Below are positions 1-11,053 of a DNA stretch of 64,000 nt, one piece after another. A program made the translations under genes and the position numbers. Under the pieces are notes generated by a model. It was not told the origin of the DNA, did not search any database, and saw nothing but the letters and a program-made list of their open reading frames with translations. The DNA lies in the NCBI GenBank assembly GCA_030180135.1, contig CM058230.1, positions 17,609,082 to 17,673,081 on the forward strand, written 5' to 3'. The first letter of the stretch is position 1. Each line of letters starts with the position of its first letter. The stretch is from Orychophragmus violaceus (lineage: Eukaryota > Streptophyta > Magnoliopsida > Brassicales > Brassicaceae).

Positions 1-1100
1 TTATTCAGTTCTAAAATCAATCCCGAAGGTAAAGACAACAAGTATGTGCCTACAGCTAGTGCTGAAACTTTCGCTCCATTCCCAACTCGTAGCTCCACTT
101 GTCCTTGCTTCAGCCTTCTACTGTTGCTGAGTGCCTGCATATTAGTACAAATATGAGCCCCACAACCAGTATCCATGACCCATGAGGTATTATCAGAAGT
201 AGTTGTATTAACTTCTATAACAAAAATACCTGATGAAGAAGTCTCGAAAGTCTTCTTCTTCAATTCCTTTAGACCTTCCTGGAATTTCTTACAATCTCTT
301 CTCCAATGCCCCAGTTCTTTGCAGAATCTGCACATGTCAGTAGGCCCAGCCTTGGACTTGGGCTTGGGCTTTGGCGTGTCCTTGTCCGCGACTTGGACAG
401 CCTTGGCCGCTCCCTTATCCTTAGCAGAGGATTTCTTAAACCCCTTGCCCTTTTGCACCATAAGCACATTGGGGTCCTTGGCGGTTTTCCTCAAGTTGGG
501 CTCTGCAGTCTTGAGCATTCCGTGAAGCTCAGGTAGTGTCTTACTCAAGCCATGCATGTTAAAGTTCAGAATGAACTGATCATAGCTTGCAGGTAAAGAC
601 TGCAGAATGATGTCGCAGGCAAGTTCCTGGCTGATTGGGCAGTCGAGTTTCTGAAGATGATCGAGATAACCCATCATCTTCAAGACATGAGGACTCACTG
701 CCGCATTCGCAGCCAACTTACAGTCCAAGAGGTTCTTAACTGTCTGGAACCTCTCAGTCCTAGCCTGCTCCTGAAAAAGCGATTTCAGGCTTGCCATTAT
801 CTCGATGGGAGACAATACACTTTCGAACTGTTTTTGCAGCTCAGGAGTCATTGTCACCAACATCAGGCAATAGACATCATTTTCATCTGACGAATGCTTT
901 TCCCAAGCATTGTGCAGAGTCCTGGCAGCATTGGCAAGAGGCCTCTCGGGGAGGGGATCTCGAAGGACATAATCCTTCTTCTCCTGCTTGAGGACCAGCC
1001 TCAAGTTCCTTGACCATGTCAGGAAGTTCGTTCCAGTCAGCTTCTCCTTCTCGAGAACAGACCGGATCGAGAATGTGTTTTGTGTGCTTGTAGTAGTCAT
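1..1100 (-). CDS. Copia gag-protease N-terminal part, open to the window edge
   Basis: The frame starts at an ATG whose complement is 1098-1100 and I read it open down to base 1, so it is truncated only by the window. It opens with a Retrotran_gag-type region rich in charged helices (about residues 1-200). A Lys/Pro/Ala-rich stretch follows, then a CCHC zinc knuckle of the form CRFC...GHWRRDC (near residue 260) and the aspartic protease motif V-M-D-T-G (near residue 310). It is nearly the same protein as the one starting at 7349, with scattered substitutions (for example a Leu for Pro inside the zinc knuckle). Gag packages the RNA and the protease matures the polyprotein. Integrase and RT of this copy would lie to the left of the window. 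Confidence 0.8.
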   Translation of the reverse strand, partial: MTTTSTQNTFSIRSVLEKEKLTGTNFLTWSRNLRLVLKQEKKDYVLRDPLPERPLANAARTLHNAWEKHSSDENDVYCLMLVTMTPELQKQFESVLSPIEIMASLKSLFQEQARTERFQTVKNLLDCKLAANAAVSPHVLKMMGYLDHLQKLDCPISQELACDIILQSLPASYDQFILNFNMHGLSKTLPELHGMLKTAEPNLRKTAKDPNVLMVQKGKGFKKSSAKDKGAAKAVQVADKDTPKPKPKSKAGPTDMCRFCKELGHWRRDCKKFQEGLKELKKKTFETSSSGIFVIEVNTTTSDNTSWVMDTGCGAHICTNMQALSNSRRLKQGQVELRVGNGAKVSALAVGTYLLSLPSGLILELN

Positions 1101-2600
1101 ATCTGAAATATATAAATAAAAAGGTTATTAGTTATTATGTTCAAAATGACTAATCTCGTATTAAAATTTAATATGATTAATCACGCATTATATTCAATAA
1201 CCTAAGTTACCCTCAATAGAATATAATGATTCCAAGATCCACATATAACTAAGATTAAAGTGGGCCACTGGCCGTCACCCAACCTTAGCTTATATCGGTA
1301 AGCCCTATATCGGCTAATTATATCCGTGATATAACTCTTGGTTGTGAATCTGGGCCCGAGGCCCAATCCACTCTGATGTCTCAAGGCCCGGGACTCCCGA
1401 TGGCCTAGTCAAGAAAACCAGACTATACAGTCATGTAATCATTAATGTCTGGGACTCCCAATGACATTTATGAATCACAAACTGTCTTACCCACGCAAAA
1501 ACAGACATCCTCACACTGTAAGGCCATGAATGCAATTGAATGGGCTTTGACAGCTGACATAGCCTGGACAAGACATCCAACGCTTGATATTATTTGAGGT
1601 TCGTAGGTTTATTAAAATTCATTCCCAAAATAGAAGATTACTATTTCGGGAAACTTTTTATTTATGGAAACCTACTATTTTTGGAAACTTTCTAAAATTG
1701 GAAACTTTCTAAAAACGGAAACTTTCTAACTTTAGAAATTTTTTTTTAAAAAATCCAAAACCCGCAAATTCAGAAACTTCTATTTTAAGAAACTTTCTAA
1801 TTTCAAAATTTCGGAAACTTTAATTTAAAATCGACTTTATAATTTTATAAAATAAATTTTAAATTTATCTGAAGAAAGACTCAAATAATTGGCCCAATTG
1901 TTTTAACTTCTTGGCCCGAGGCCCAAGAATTGGTCCATGTCCAAGACATGACCCAATTGTCCAATTAATTGACATAACCGGTCTGGTTCATTAAAACTGG
2001 TCTAACCAAGTTTTAATTACTACGATGACCACAATTGTCAACCGGTTATTTACTAAACCGGAATTTCTCAATTTATTTGGTCCAACCAAATCAAATTAGA
2101 AATTCCTGGTTTAGGCACTAAATCCAATATTTCTTTCGACATTGGATTTCTTATCCCGGTTTAACCAGACTTAATAAAATTATTAAATCTGTTTATTAAA
2201 CCAGGACGAATTGATTTTAATTAAAATTTTAAACCAAACCGAACCGAAATTGGTCACGGACCATTCATGGCCGTGACCTAGCCGCAAGCCAGCACGCGAA
2301 CGATCGTTGCTGCTTCACGGGACGGGACGGAGCGATCGTTGCGATCCATCCTTGCACGATCAAGACGCGATCATCGGATCAGCCGTGATCATCCGATCGA
2401 TCCATGATCGATCGATGCATCAACAGCCATCAGTCGACGCAATCCAAGTCATATAGCTTGGTTTGCGATTTTCAAACGTTTGTTCAGGATTCAATTCAGT
2501 TTCTTAAGTGTTTTTCTTATCAGTAATGGATTCAAAACACTTCTAAACAGAATAAACAACCTAAACATGAATCTAAAACAAGAAATCCTAAGAACCAATG
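1101..2600 (-). other. Non-coding leader of copia copy A
   Basis: About 1.5 kb between the primer-binding site and gag. It holds an array of a roughly 17-bp unit containing GGAAACTTTCTA (plus strand about 1655-1745) and, near 2285-2441, several cgatcgttgc and gatcgatcgatgc motifs of the kind found in other elements here. I see no gene in it. The equivalent leader at 7350-8986 keeps the same order of blocks, but its motif cluster is longer. Confidence 0.6.
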
Positions 2601-2612
2601 GCTCTGATACCA
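2601..2612 (-). other. Primer-binding site (tRNA-Met type), copia copy A
   Basis: The minus strand reads TGGTATCAGAGC, the usual complement of the 3' end of initiator tRNA-Met in plant copia elements. It lies one base from the LTR at 2614. This shows that the 2614-3294 LTR also served as a 5' LTR for copy A. Confidence 0.85.
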
Positions 2613-2613
2613 C

Positions 2614-3294
2614 TGTAGGAACTGTTTAGTTGATCCTGATGTAATTCACAGATTCATATCAACCTAAACATACAGATCTAGGTTCTCTTGAATAGAAACA
2701 TTACATGATCTCACCTTTTACCTGTTTGTTGCAGCGGAAGGAATTGAACAGGTCAGAGATCAGAGAGATGCACCGAGGGATGAATCCTCCAAAGGTTCAC
2801 ACACGCTTTCACAGGAAACAGCTGCTAGACCACAAGGGGAACTCGGCGCAGAGAGAGAGAGTTTACGGCTCAAGTGTTATTAGGGTTAATCAGTCTGAAA
2901 CTCGAGTTTTATGACACAAAACTCGTCCTGTTCCGTTTGGGCCATTTGGCCCAAACACCAATTAACTCGACGGCGTGCAGGCACTGCATCGATCGATGCA
3001 CCTTGTGCATCGATCGATACACAGTACCTAAACCGTTTTATTCTCTCTAAGTACAGTAAATGCCTAGCACTTTTACCATACTTCTGCTAAACCGTTCCTA
3101 CACGTTTTCCTGTTAGCTTAGGCGTGTGACCCATATGGGATCATATAATAAAAGCAATAAGTCCAAGACTTATAGATCATGAGCGGACTCTAGCAAGCCA
3201 TCATGACCCCCAATATTATATGACTTATGTCTGATCACTGACATACTCTTACTTTCTAGAGACAGTACCGAGATTACTGGACACAATTCCAACA
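2614..3294 (-). repeat. Middle copia LTR (shared by copies A and B)
   Basis: A 681-bp LTR. On the minus strand it begins TGTTGGAATTGTGTCC and ends TTCCTACA, so it has TG...CA ends in a short imperfect inverted repeat. It matches 9000-9673: the outer 200-300 bp are nearly the same, while the part next to the primer-binding site has many substitutions and indels. It contains a pair of palindromes, TGCATCGATCGATGCA at 2985-3000 and a second one at 3006-3022. Confidence 0.88.
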
Positions 3295-3339
3295 CATTAA
3301 ACATAAGAATGTTTTACAAGAACATATCAAATAACTAAA

Positions 3340-3362
3340 TAAAAGCCCTCAAACTCCCACTC
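3340..3362 (-). other. Purine-rich stretch, candidate polypurine tract
   Basis: The minus strand reads GAGTGGGAGTTTGAGGG just after the pol stop. It is about 50 bp from the LTR start at 3294 rather than adjacent to it, which is unusual. The true plus-strand primer may therefore be a weaker sequence nearer the LTR. Confidence 0.4.
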
Positions 3363-3371
3363 AAATTTAGA

Positions 3372-6300
3372 TTACATTTCAATGTCTCTAATGCCTACAG
3401 CTTCAGTCAGAAACTCGAGCTTAGGCCTTGGGAGTGGCTTTGTCAACGGATCAGCGACGTTATCATCTGTCTGAACTCGGCTGATCTTGACTTCCTTTCT
3501 ATTAATGATGTCACGTATCAAGTGAAATCTTCTTAGAACATGCTTGGATTTCTGGTGTGATCTTGGTTCCTTTGCCTGAGCTATAGCACCATTGTTGTCA
3601 CAAAACAGTGCCAGAGGCTCAGCCGCATCTGGTATCACACCTAGTTCAATAATGAACTTCCGTATCCAAACAGCTTCCTTCGCAGCTTCTGAGGCAGCGA
3701 TATATTCAGCTTCTGTGGTGGAATCTGCAACGGTGTCTTGCTTGGAGCTTCTCCAACTGATTGCACCGCCATTCAGACAAAAGATATAACCGGACTGTGA
3801 CCGGAAATCATCTTGGTCTGTCTGGAAACTTGCGTCCGTGAATCCACTGACTTTAAGCACATCACTTCCACCGTACACTAAGAACTTATCCTTAGTATGT
3901 CTTAGATACTTCAAGATATTCTTTACGGCAATCCAATGGTTTTCACCTGGATTTGACTGGTATCTACTCGTCATGCTCAATGCATAAGCAACATCAGGAC
4001 GAGTACAGATCATGGCATACATGACAGATCCTATTGCAGATGCATAAGGAATATTCTTCATGCGCTCAAGCTCAGCAGCCGTCGTAGGGCTCTGCTTCTT
4101 GCTTAGCGTTGTGCCATGTACCATCGGCGTGAAGCCCTTCTTGGAATCCTTCATGCTGAATCTTTGTAGGACTTTGTCAATGTATGAATCTTGACACAAG
4201 CCTATCAGCCTTCTAGATCTATCCCGGTAGATCCTGATTCCAAGAACGTATGCGGCTTCACCCATGTCTTTCATGGAAAAACAACTTCCAAGCCAGTCCT
4301 TTACCGACTTCAGCATTGGAACGTCGTTTCCGAGAAGCAGTATGTCATCGACATACAGAATAAGAAATACAATCTTGCTCCCACTAGATTTCTTATACAC
4401 GCATTGTTCTTCTTCGTTTCTGATGAAGTCAAATTGCTTGATCGCTTCATCAAAACGAAGATTCCAGCTCCTCGATGCTTGCTTCAATCCATAAATGGAT
4501 TTATGAAGCTTGCATACCTTTCCAGCATTCTTTGGATCTATGTAACCGTCAGGTTGTGTCATATACACATCCTCTTCCAGAATACCATTCAGGAAGGCGG
4601 TTTTCACGTCCATCTGCCAAATTTCATAATCATGAAAAGCTGCAGTTGCTAGTAGAATCCGAATAGATTTCATCATAGCCACTGGTGAATAGGTTTCATC
4701 GTAATCCACACCGTGAACTTGTCTGAAACCTTTTGCCACCAACCTGGCTTTATAAATCTGGATATTTCCATCCACGTCAATCTTCTTCTTGAAGATCCAT
4801 TTGCACTCGATGGCTTTTACACCAGCGGGTAAGTCAACCAACGAAAACACTTGGTTGACCGACATGGAGTCCATTTCGGAATCAGTGGCCTTGCGCCACT
4901 TAGAGGAATCTGGGCCCATCATGGCTTGATTGAAGTTCGATGGTTCATCACCATCAATGATCAAAAGATCATGACAGTCAGTCACGAGGAATCCTTGATA
5001 TCTCTCGGGTTCGTGACGGATCCTCCCGGATCTTCGAACTTCAGGTACTACAGGTTCAGGCTCTACAATTTCTTGTAGGTCCTCCTGCTGCTCTTCCTCA
5101 TTAGGTTGAGCAGTATCCTGTTCATCTTGAATTTCTTCAAGCAGTACCTTACTCCCACTGTCTTTCTTAGAGAGAAACTCCCTCTCAAGAAAGTTACAAT
5201 CCCGGGCAACAAAGATCTTGTTCTCGGAACGTAGATAGAAGTAATAAGCCTTGGTTTCCCGTGGATAACCAATGAAGTAGCATTTGTCAGATTTTGGTGT
5301 AAGCTTGTCTGAGATCAATCTCTTGACATAGGCTTCACAACCCCAAATTCTGAGATAAGACAGCACTGGAGCTTCTCCAGTCCATAATTCATATGGTGTC
5401 TTTGCTACTGCTTTCGATGGCGCTCTATTTAGAGTGAACACTGCTGTTAGCAGAGCATATCCCCAAAGGGATATTGGAAGGTCTGTGTGACTCATCATAG
5501 ATCGAACCATATCCAATAAGGTCCGATTTCTCCTTTCAGACACACCATTCCATTGAGGTGTTCCAGGAGGAGTGAGTTAGGATACGATCCCACACTCTCT
5601 CAGATGATCACTGAATTCTTGGCTTAAGTATTCTCCTCCTCGGTCGGACCGAAGAGCCTTAATGCTTTTGCCAAGTTGGTTCTGTACTTCATTTTGGAAT
5701 TCTCTGAACTTCTCAAAAGATTCAGACTTATGTTTCATTAAATAAACATATCCATACCTACTGAAATCATCAGTAAAGGTAATGAAGTACTGATAGTTTC
5801 CTCTTGCATTTGTGGACATTGGGCCACACACATCAGTGTGTATCAGGCCCAATAAGTCACTGGCCCTCTCGTTAGGTTTATTAAAGGGGGCCCGTGTCAT
5901 TTTGCCCATCATGCAGGATTCGCATTTCTCACATGACTCAAAATCAAATGAGCCAAGAAGTCCATTCGAATGGAGCCTCTTGATGCGTTTCTCGCTGATG
6001 TGCCCTAAACGACAATGCCATAGAAACGTTCGGTTCTCCTCATTAGGTTTGAACCGTTTGGTATTAATGTTATAAATTGGCGCGGATTGATCGAGTATGT
6101 AAAGCCCATTCATAAGAGGGGCAGAACCATAGAACAAATTGTTGCGATTGAAGGAACATAATTTATTCTTAACTGAAAAATCATAACCTTCCAAATCCAA
6201 CAAAGAAATTGAAATAATATTTCTGCTTATAGCAGGTACAAAATAACAATTATTGAGTTCTAAAATCAATCCCGAAGGTAAAGACAACAAGTAAGTGCCT

Positions 6301-7349
6301 ACAGCTAGCGCTGGAACTTTCGCTCCATTCCCAACTCGTAGCTCCACTTGTCCTTGCTTCAGCCTTCTACTGTTGCTGAGTGCCTGCATATTAGTACAAA
6401 TATGAGCCCCACAACCAGTATCCATAACCCATGAGGTATTATCAGAAGTAGTTGTATTAACTTCTATAACAAAAATACCTGTTGAAGAAGTCTCGAAAGT
6501 CTTCTTCTTCAATTCCTTTAGACCTTCCTGGAATTTCTTACATTCTCTCCTCCAATGCCCTGGTTCTTTACAGAACCTGCATATGTCAGTTGGCCCAGCC
6601 TTGGACTTGGGCTTGGGCTTTGGCGTGTCCTTGTCCGCGACTTGGACAGCCTTGGCCTTTCCCTTATCCTTAGCAGAGGATTTCTTAAACCCCTTGCCCT
6701 TCTGCACCATAAGCACATTGGGGTCCTTGGCGGTTTTCCTCAAATTGGGCTCCGCAGTCTTGAGCATTCCGTGAAGCTCAGGCAATGTCTTACTCAAGCC
6801 ATGCATGTTAAAGTTCAGAATGAACTGATCATAGCTTGCAGGTAATGACTGCAGAATGATGTCGCAGGCAAGTTCCTGGCTGATTGGGCAGTCGAGTTTC
6901 TGAAGATGATCGAGATAACCCATCATCTTCAAGACATGAGGACTCACTGCCGCATTCGCAGCCAACTTGCAGTCCAAGAGGTTCTTAACTGTTTGAAACC
7001 TCTCAGTCCTAGCCTGCTCCTGAAAAAGTGATTTCAGGCTTGCCATTATCTCGATGGGTGACAATACACTCTCGAACTGTTTTTGCAGCTCCGGAGTCAT
7101 TGTCACCAACATCAGGCAATAGGCATCATTTTCATCTGACGAATGCTTTTCCCAAGCATTATGCAGAGTCCTGGCGGCATTGGCAGGAGGCCTCTCGGGG
7201 AGAGGATCATGAAGGACATAATCCTTCTTCTCCTGCTTGAGGACTAGCCTCAAGTTCCTTGACCACGTCAGGAAGTTCGTTCCAGTCAGCTTCTCCTTTT
7301 CGAGAACAGACCGGATCGAGAATGAGTTTTGTGTGCTTGTAGTAGTCAT
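3372..7349 (-). pseudogene. Copia gag-pol polyprotein with a single in-frame stop
   Basis: The ATG is at 7347-7349 and the stop at 3372. The whole length (about 1,325 codons) is one frame apart from a TAA at 5577-5579, where related proteins have Gln; a C-to-T change on the coding strand explains it. Domains in order: gag (1-250), CCHC knuckle (257-270), protease DTG (310-312), GAG_pre-integrase HHCC region (about 440-480), integrase core starting near HTDVCGPM, then after the stop the RT with YVDDILLLG, and RNase H with STTEAEYIAAS. No other break is seen, so this copy was lost recently or needs only readthrough. The polyprotein would form virus-like particles and carry out reverse transcription and integration. 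Confidence 0.9.
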
Positions 7350-8986
7350 AGCTGAAATATATAGATAAAAAGGTTATTAGTTAAAATGTTCAATATGATT
7401 AATCTCGTATTAAATTTAATATGATTAATCACGCATTATATTCAACAACATAAGTTACCCTCAATAGAATATAATGATTCCAAGATCCACATATAACTAA
7501 GATTAAAGTGGGCCACTGGCCGTCACCAAACCTTAGCTTATATCGGTAAGCCCTATTTCGGCTAATTATATCCGTGATATAACTCTTGGTTGTGAATCTG
7601 GGCCCGAGGCCCAATCCACTCTGATGTCTCAAGGCCCGGGACTCCCGATGGCCTAGTCAAGAAAACCAGACTATACAGTCATGTAATCATTAATGTCTGG
7701 GACTCCCAATGACATTTATGAATCACAAACCGTCTTATCCACGCAAAAGCAGACACCCTCACACTGTAAGGCCATGAATACAATTGAATGGGCTTCGACA
7801 GCTGACATAGAATGGACAAGACATCCAACGCTTGATATTATTTGAGGTTCGTAGGTTTATTTAAAAAATCATTCCCAAAATAGAAGATTACTATTTCGGG
7901 AAACTTTCCATTTTTGGAAACCTACTATTTTTGGAAACTTTCTAAAATTGGAAACTTTCTAAAAACGGAAACTTTCTAACTTTAGAAATTTCTTAAAATC
8001 CGAATCATGCAAATCTAGAAACTTCTATAAAATAAGAAACTTTCTAATTTCAAAATATCGGAAACTTTAATTTAAAATCGACTTTATAATTTTATAAAAT
8101 AAATTTTAAATTAATCTGAAGAAAGACTCAAATAACTGGCCCAATTGTTTTAACTTCTTGGCCCGAGGCCCAAGAACTGGTCCATGTCCAAGACATGACC
8201 CAATTGTCCAATTAAATGACATAACCGGTCTGGTTCATTAAAATTGGTCTAACCAAATTTTAATTACTACGATGACCACAATTGTCAACCGGTTATTTAC
8301 TAAACCGGATTTTCTCAATTTATTTGGTCCAACCAAATCAAATTAGAAAATCATGGTTTAGGCACTAAATCCAATAATTCTTTCGACATTGGATTTCTTG
8401 TCCCGGTTTAACCAGACTTAATAAAATTATTAAATCTATTTATCAAACCAGGACGAATTAATTTTAATCAAAATTAAACCGAGCCTTAAACCAACCATGT
8501 CGATCGATGGACCAACCGTGTCGATCGATCCATCAACCACATCGGTCGATGCTCTCAGCATCGATCCTGCATCGATCGTGCATCGATCCTGTATCGATCG
8601 ATGCTCTTACGCATGCACGGATCCGAGCCAAAACCCTAACCGTGTCGATCGATGTGCACCAACCGCATCGGTCGATGCACCAATATCGAACCTGCATCGA
8701 TCCTGTATCGATCGATGCTTTCACGCGTTTAACTGGTTTTGCCGATAGACTGTATCGACCGATCCATGCGATCGTATCAATCGATCCATGCGATTCTGGT
8801 CGATATTGACTTTTGAAAATCGCATTCTACCAAGTCAATATAGCTTGGTTTCTGCGATTTTAGGTGTGTTTAGATTTCAATTCTTGTTGCTTAAATGGTT
8901 TCTCTTATCAGTAGTTGATTCAAAACACTTTTAAACAAGAAAACAATCCTAAACATTGAATCTAAACAAGAAAAACCATAACCATG
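7350..8986 (-). other. Non-coding leader of copia copy B
   Basis: About 1.6 kb with no convincing gene. Near 7890-8060 it carries the GGAAACTTTCTA array. From 8499 to about 8808 it carries a dense cluster of tcgatcgat motifs; short open frames there rich in S-I-D are a by-product of this repeat, not proteins. Confidence 0.6.
8499..8808. repeat. Cluster of TCGATCGA-type palindromic motifs
   Basis: At least a dozen copies or near copies of tgtcgatcgatg, gcatcgatcctg and gtatcgatcgatgc occur with irregular 12-30 bp spacing. The same core recurs in unrelated elements in this window. It lies in the copia leader, between the primer-binding site and gag. Confidence 0.8.
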
Positions 8987-8998
8987 GCTCTGATACCA
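8987..8998 (-). other. Primer-binding site (tRNA-Met type), copia copy B
   Basis: TGGTATCAGAGC on the minus strand, one base from the LTR end at 9000. Confidence 0.85.
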
Positions 8999-8999
8999 C

Positions 9000-9673
9000 T
9001 GAAGGATTGTTTAGTTGATCCTGATTCAATTCTTAGATTCATATCAACCTAAACATGCGATCTAGGTTCTTCTCAGAATAGAAACAAACGATGATCTCAC
9101 CTTATACCTGTTTGCAGCGGAAATAGATGGTATGTCTGAGATCAGAGAAACACCGAGGGATGAATCCTCCAAAGGTTCACACACGCGATCACAGGAAACG
9201 ACTGCTAGATCACTAGAGGATTTCGGCGCAGAGAGAGAGAGAGTTTTCGGCTGGGTGATTAGGGTTAATTGATCAGAAACTCGAGTTTTAGCTTATAAAA
9301 CTTGTCTGATTTCGTTTGGGCCATTTGGCCCAAACACCAATTAACTAGTCGGCATTCGCACACTGTGTCGACCGACACACCTTGTGTATCGATCGACATA
9401 GAGTAGCTAAACCGTTTTATTCTCTCTAAGTACAGTAAATGCCTAGCACTTTTACCGTACTTCTGCTAAACCGTTCCTACACATTTTCCTGTTAGCTTAG
9501 GCGTGTGACCCATATGGGATCATATAATAAAGGCAATAAGTCCAAGACTTATAGATCATGAGCGGACTCTAGCAAGCCATCATGACCCCCAGTATTATAT
9601 GACTTATGTCTGATCATTGACATACTCTTACTTTCTAGAGACAGTACCGAGATTACTGGACACAATTCCAACA
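9000..9673 (-). repeat. 5' LTR of copia copy B
   Basis: A 674-bp LTR beginning TGTTGGAATTGTG on the minus strand and ending TCCTTCA. It contains a motif pair at 9361-9402 (gtgtcgaccgacac and gtatcgatcgacat) where the sister LTR has two TCGATCGA palindromes, so the pair is kept although its bases changed. Confidence 0.85.
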
Positions 9674-10835
9674 TCAGAGTCTCCAATTTTGCACTCAGAT
9701 CTTGATACATGAAGTCCATCTTTCCATTCAGATCTTGTGTCATCTTATTCTGTCCAAGAAGTAGCTGCTCAAGCATGAACTCAATCTTTGTTTGCTCATT
9801 GGATGGGGAGGCTTGGTGAGATGAATAACCATAATCATTCGATCTCGGAGCTTGTCTCTGTTGATTTCTATATGTCTGTTCATGATAATCAGCTCCATCT
9901 ATATAATTCACCTCTGCAAACTCTTCAGCTACTGTATCAGATCGAATTTGCCTCTTCCTAACTAGGATGATGTGGACATAATCAATCTTATCCCTCATAT
10001 CGGCTATCTGCAAGCTATCATCTCTGCCACTAGATCTCTGCCTCTCCTTGTCAGCATTCTTGACACTATTGCTAGTTATCAAGTTCTCAATAAGCTCTTT
10101 AGCTTCCTCTGGAGTCTTGGTATAGAAGTTCTCATGTGTCCATAACTCTCTGATACCAAAAGTCCAAACCTCTGAAAAATGCGCTCAGCAGCTGAACCTC
10201 AGAGAAACCATGATGGAGACAATCTCTCTGGTACATCTTGAAACGCGCCCAAGCTGCTTTCAGGGCCTCTGTAGGTCCCTGCTCGAATGTCAAGAGGTCA
10301 TGTCTAAGTTGTTCGGATCTAGTATCGTCATAAAAGTGTCTAAGGAACCCACTCTTGACTGCATCCCAAGTGGTCAAAGATCCTGGTGGTAGCTGTTTCA
10401 ACCAGTGAGCTGCTTCTCCTTTAAGAGAGAATGGGAAGAGCTTACAGAAAAGATAATCTGAAGAGACTCCCTCAGGCTTGATGCTAGCCAATTCCTCAAA
10501 TGTGTCTATGTGATCCATAGGATGCTCACTAGAAAGACCATGGAACTGATGCTGTCCAACCAATGCGTAGTACTCTGGTTTCAGCCTAAACTCAGCTCTG
10601 GAAAACGGAGGTGGTCGAATCGCAGACGATTAGCATAAAATAGATCCGGTCTGTTATAGTCATCAAGTGTCTTCTTCTGACCAGCCTCTTGTTGTGTAGG
10701 TTCCGCGCCCACATCAACCTCTGGTATGATGGGGTTTCCTTCCCCATCCAGTTTCTGACCCTTCGCGTTGCGTATATGACCCTCTTGGTCTCGTAAAATG
10801 TCGTCTTCACCGCGAATCAGAATCACAGGTTCCAT
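9674..10835 (-). pseudogene. Athila-like gag, frameshifted and truncated
   Basis: Three frame segments make up one gag. An N-terminal part (10835 to about 10620) has LADYNRPD-like text. The Retrotrans_gag core (to 10132) has EHPMDHIDTFEELA, PPGSLTTWDAVK and FLRHFYDD. A C-terminal part (10082 to 9674) ends in a coiled-coil-like MDFMYQDLSAKLETL. Frame changes occur near 10620 and between 10132 and 10090. The plus-strand relative at 14645-16245 has the same order. The copia insertion removes the end. Gag would form the particle core; this copy cannot make an intact protein. Confidence 0.85.
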
Positions 10836-10885
10836 AGAGAAAAATCTGTTAAACGTTCAAGTGCTCGGTATCACTGGTCGCACTT

Positions 10886-10924
10886 TGTGTCGATCGATGC
10901 CCAATGTGTGTCGGTCGACGCAAT
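10886..10924. repeat. TCGATCGA-type motif pair in Athila-like leader
   Basis: gtgtcgatcgatgc is followed by tgtcggtcgacgc about 10 bp later. They lie between the PBS and gag, the same place as in the other Athila-like element and the copia leaders. Confidence 0.75.
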
Positions 10925-11029
10925 GCGATTCCTGCAACACCAAAGAAACAAGAACGTGAGTAAACTAGAAAAATAATAAAAATGCTTAGTCTAGATCCTA
11001 ATACTGAATCTATCGGCGAACTCAAAGAG

Positions 11030-11047
11030 TCCCCGGCAACGGCGCCA
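11030..11047 (-). other. Primer-binding site, Athila/Tat type
   Basis: The minus strand reads TGGCGCCGTTGCCGGGGA, a site typical of Athila/Tat gypsy elements, six bases inside the LTR end at 11054. Confidence 0.85.
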
Positions 11048-11053
11048 AAAACT

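Larger units (their letters stand above)
1..2613 (-). mobile_element. Ty1/copia copy A, internal region, cut by the window edge
   Basis: This is the internal part of a copia element read on the minus strand. The order from right to left is LTR (2614-3294), tRNA-Met primer-binding site (2601-2612), a leader of about 1.5 kb, then gag from 1100 downward. It repeats the 5' part of the copy at 3295-8999, so the two copies form a tandem sharing the 2614-3294 LTR. The gag parts are nearly identical; the leaders differ more. The left end and its terminal LTR lie outside the window. Confidence 0.85.
2614..9673 (-). mobile_element. Ty1/copia copy B, complete (LTR to LTR)
   Basis: 7,060 bp on the minus strand: 5' LTR 9000-9673, PBS 8987-8998, leader, one gag-pol reading frame (7349 to 3372), and 3' LTR 2614-3294. 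The domain order gag-protease-integrase-RT-RNase H is that of Ty1/copia. The right end is inserted into the gag of the minus-strand Athila-like element, directly after its KLETL codons. The left flank is not a target site but the second internal region, so a TSD cannot be checked here. Confidence 0.88.

Noticed and set aside
4191..4652. A 153-codon plus-strand frame across the copia RT
   Set aside because: Antisense shadow of the conserved RT coding sequence on the minus strand.
8497..8809. Frames of 60-100 codons rich in S-I-D on both strands
   Set aside because: Produced by the palindromic tcgatcgat cluster, which is open in several frames at once; no start context or homology.
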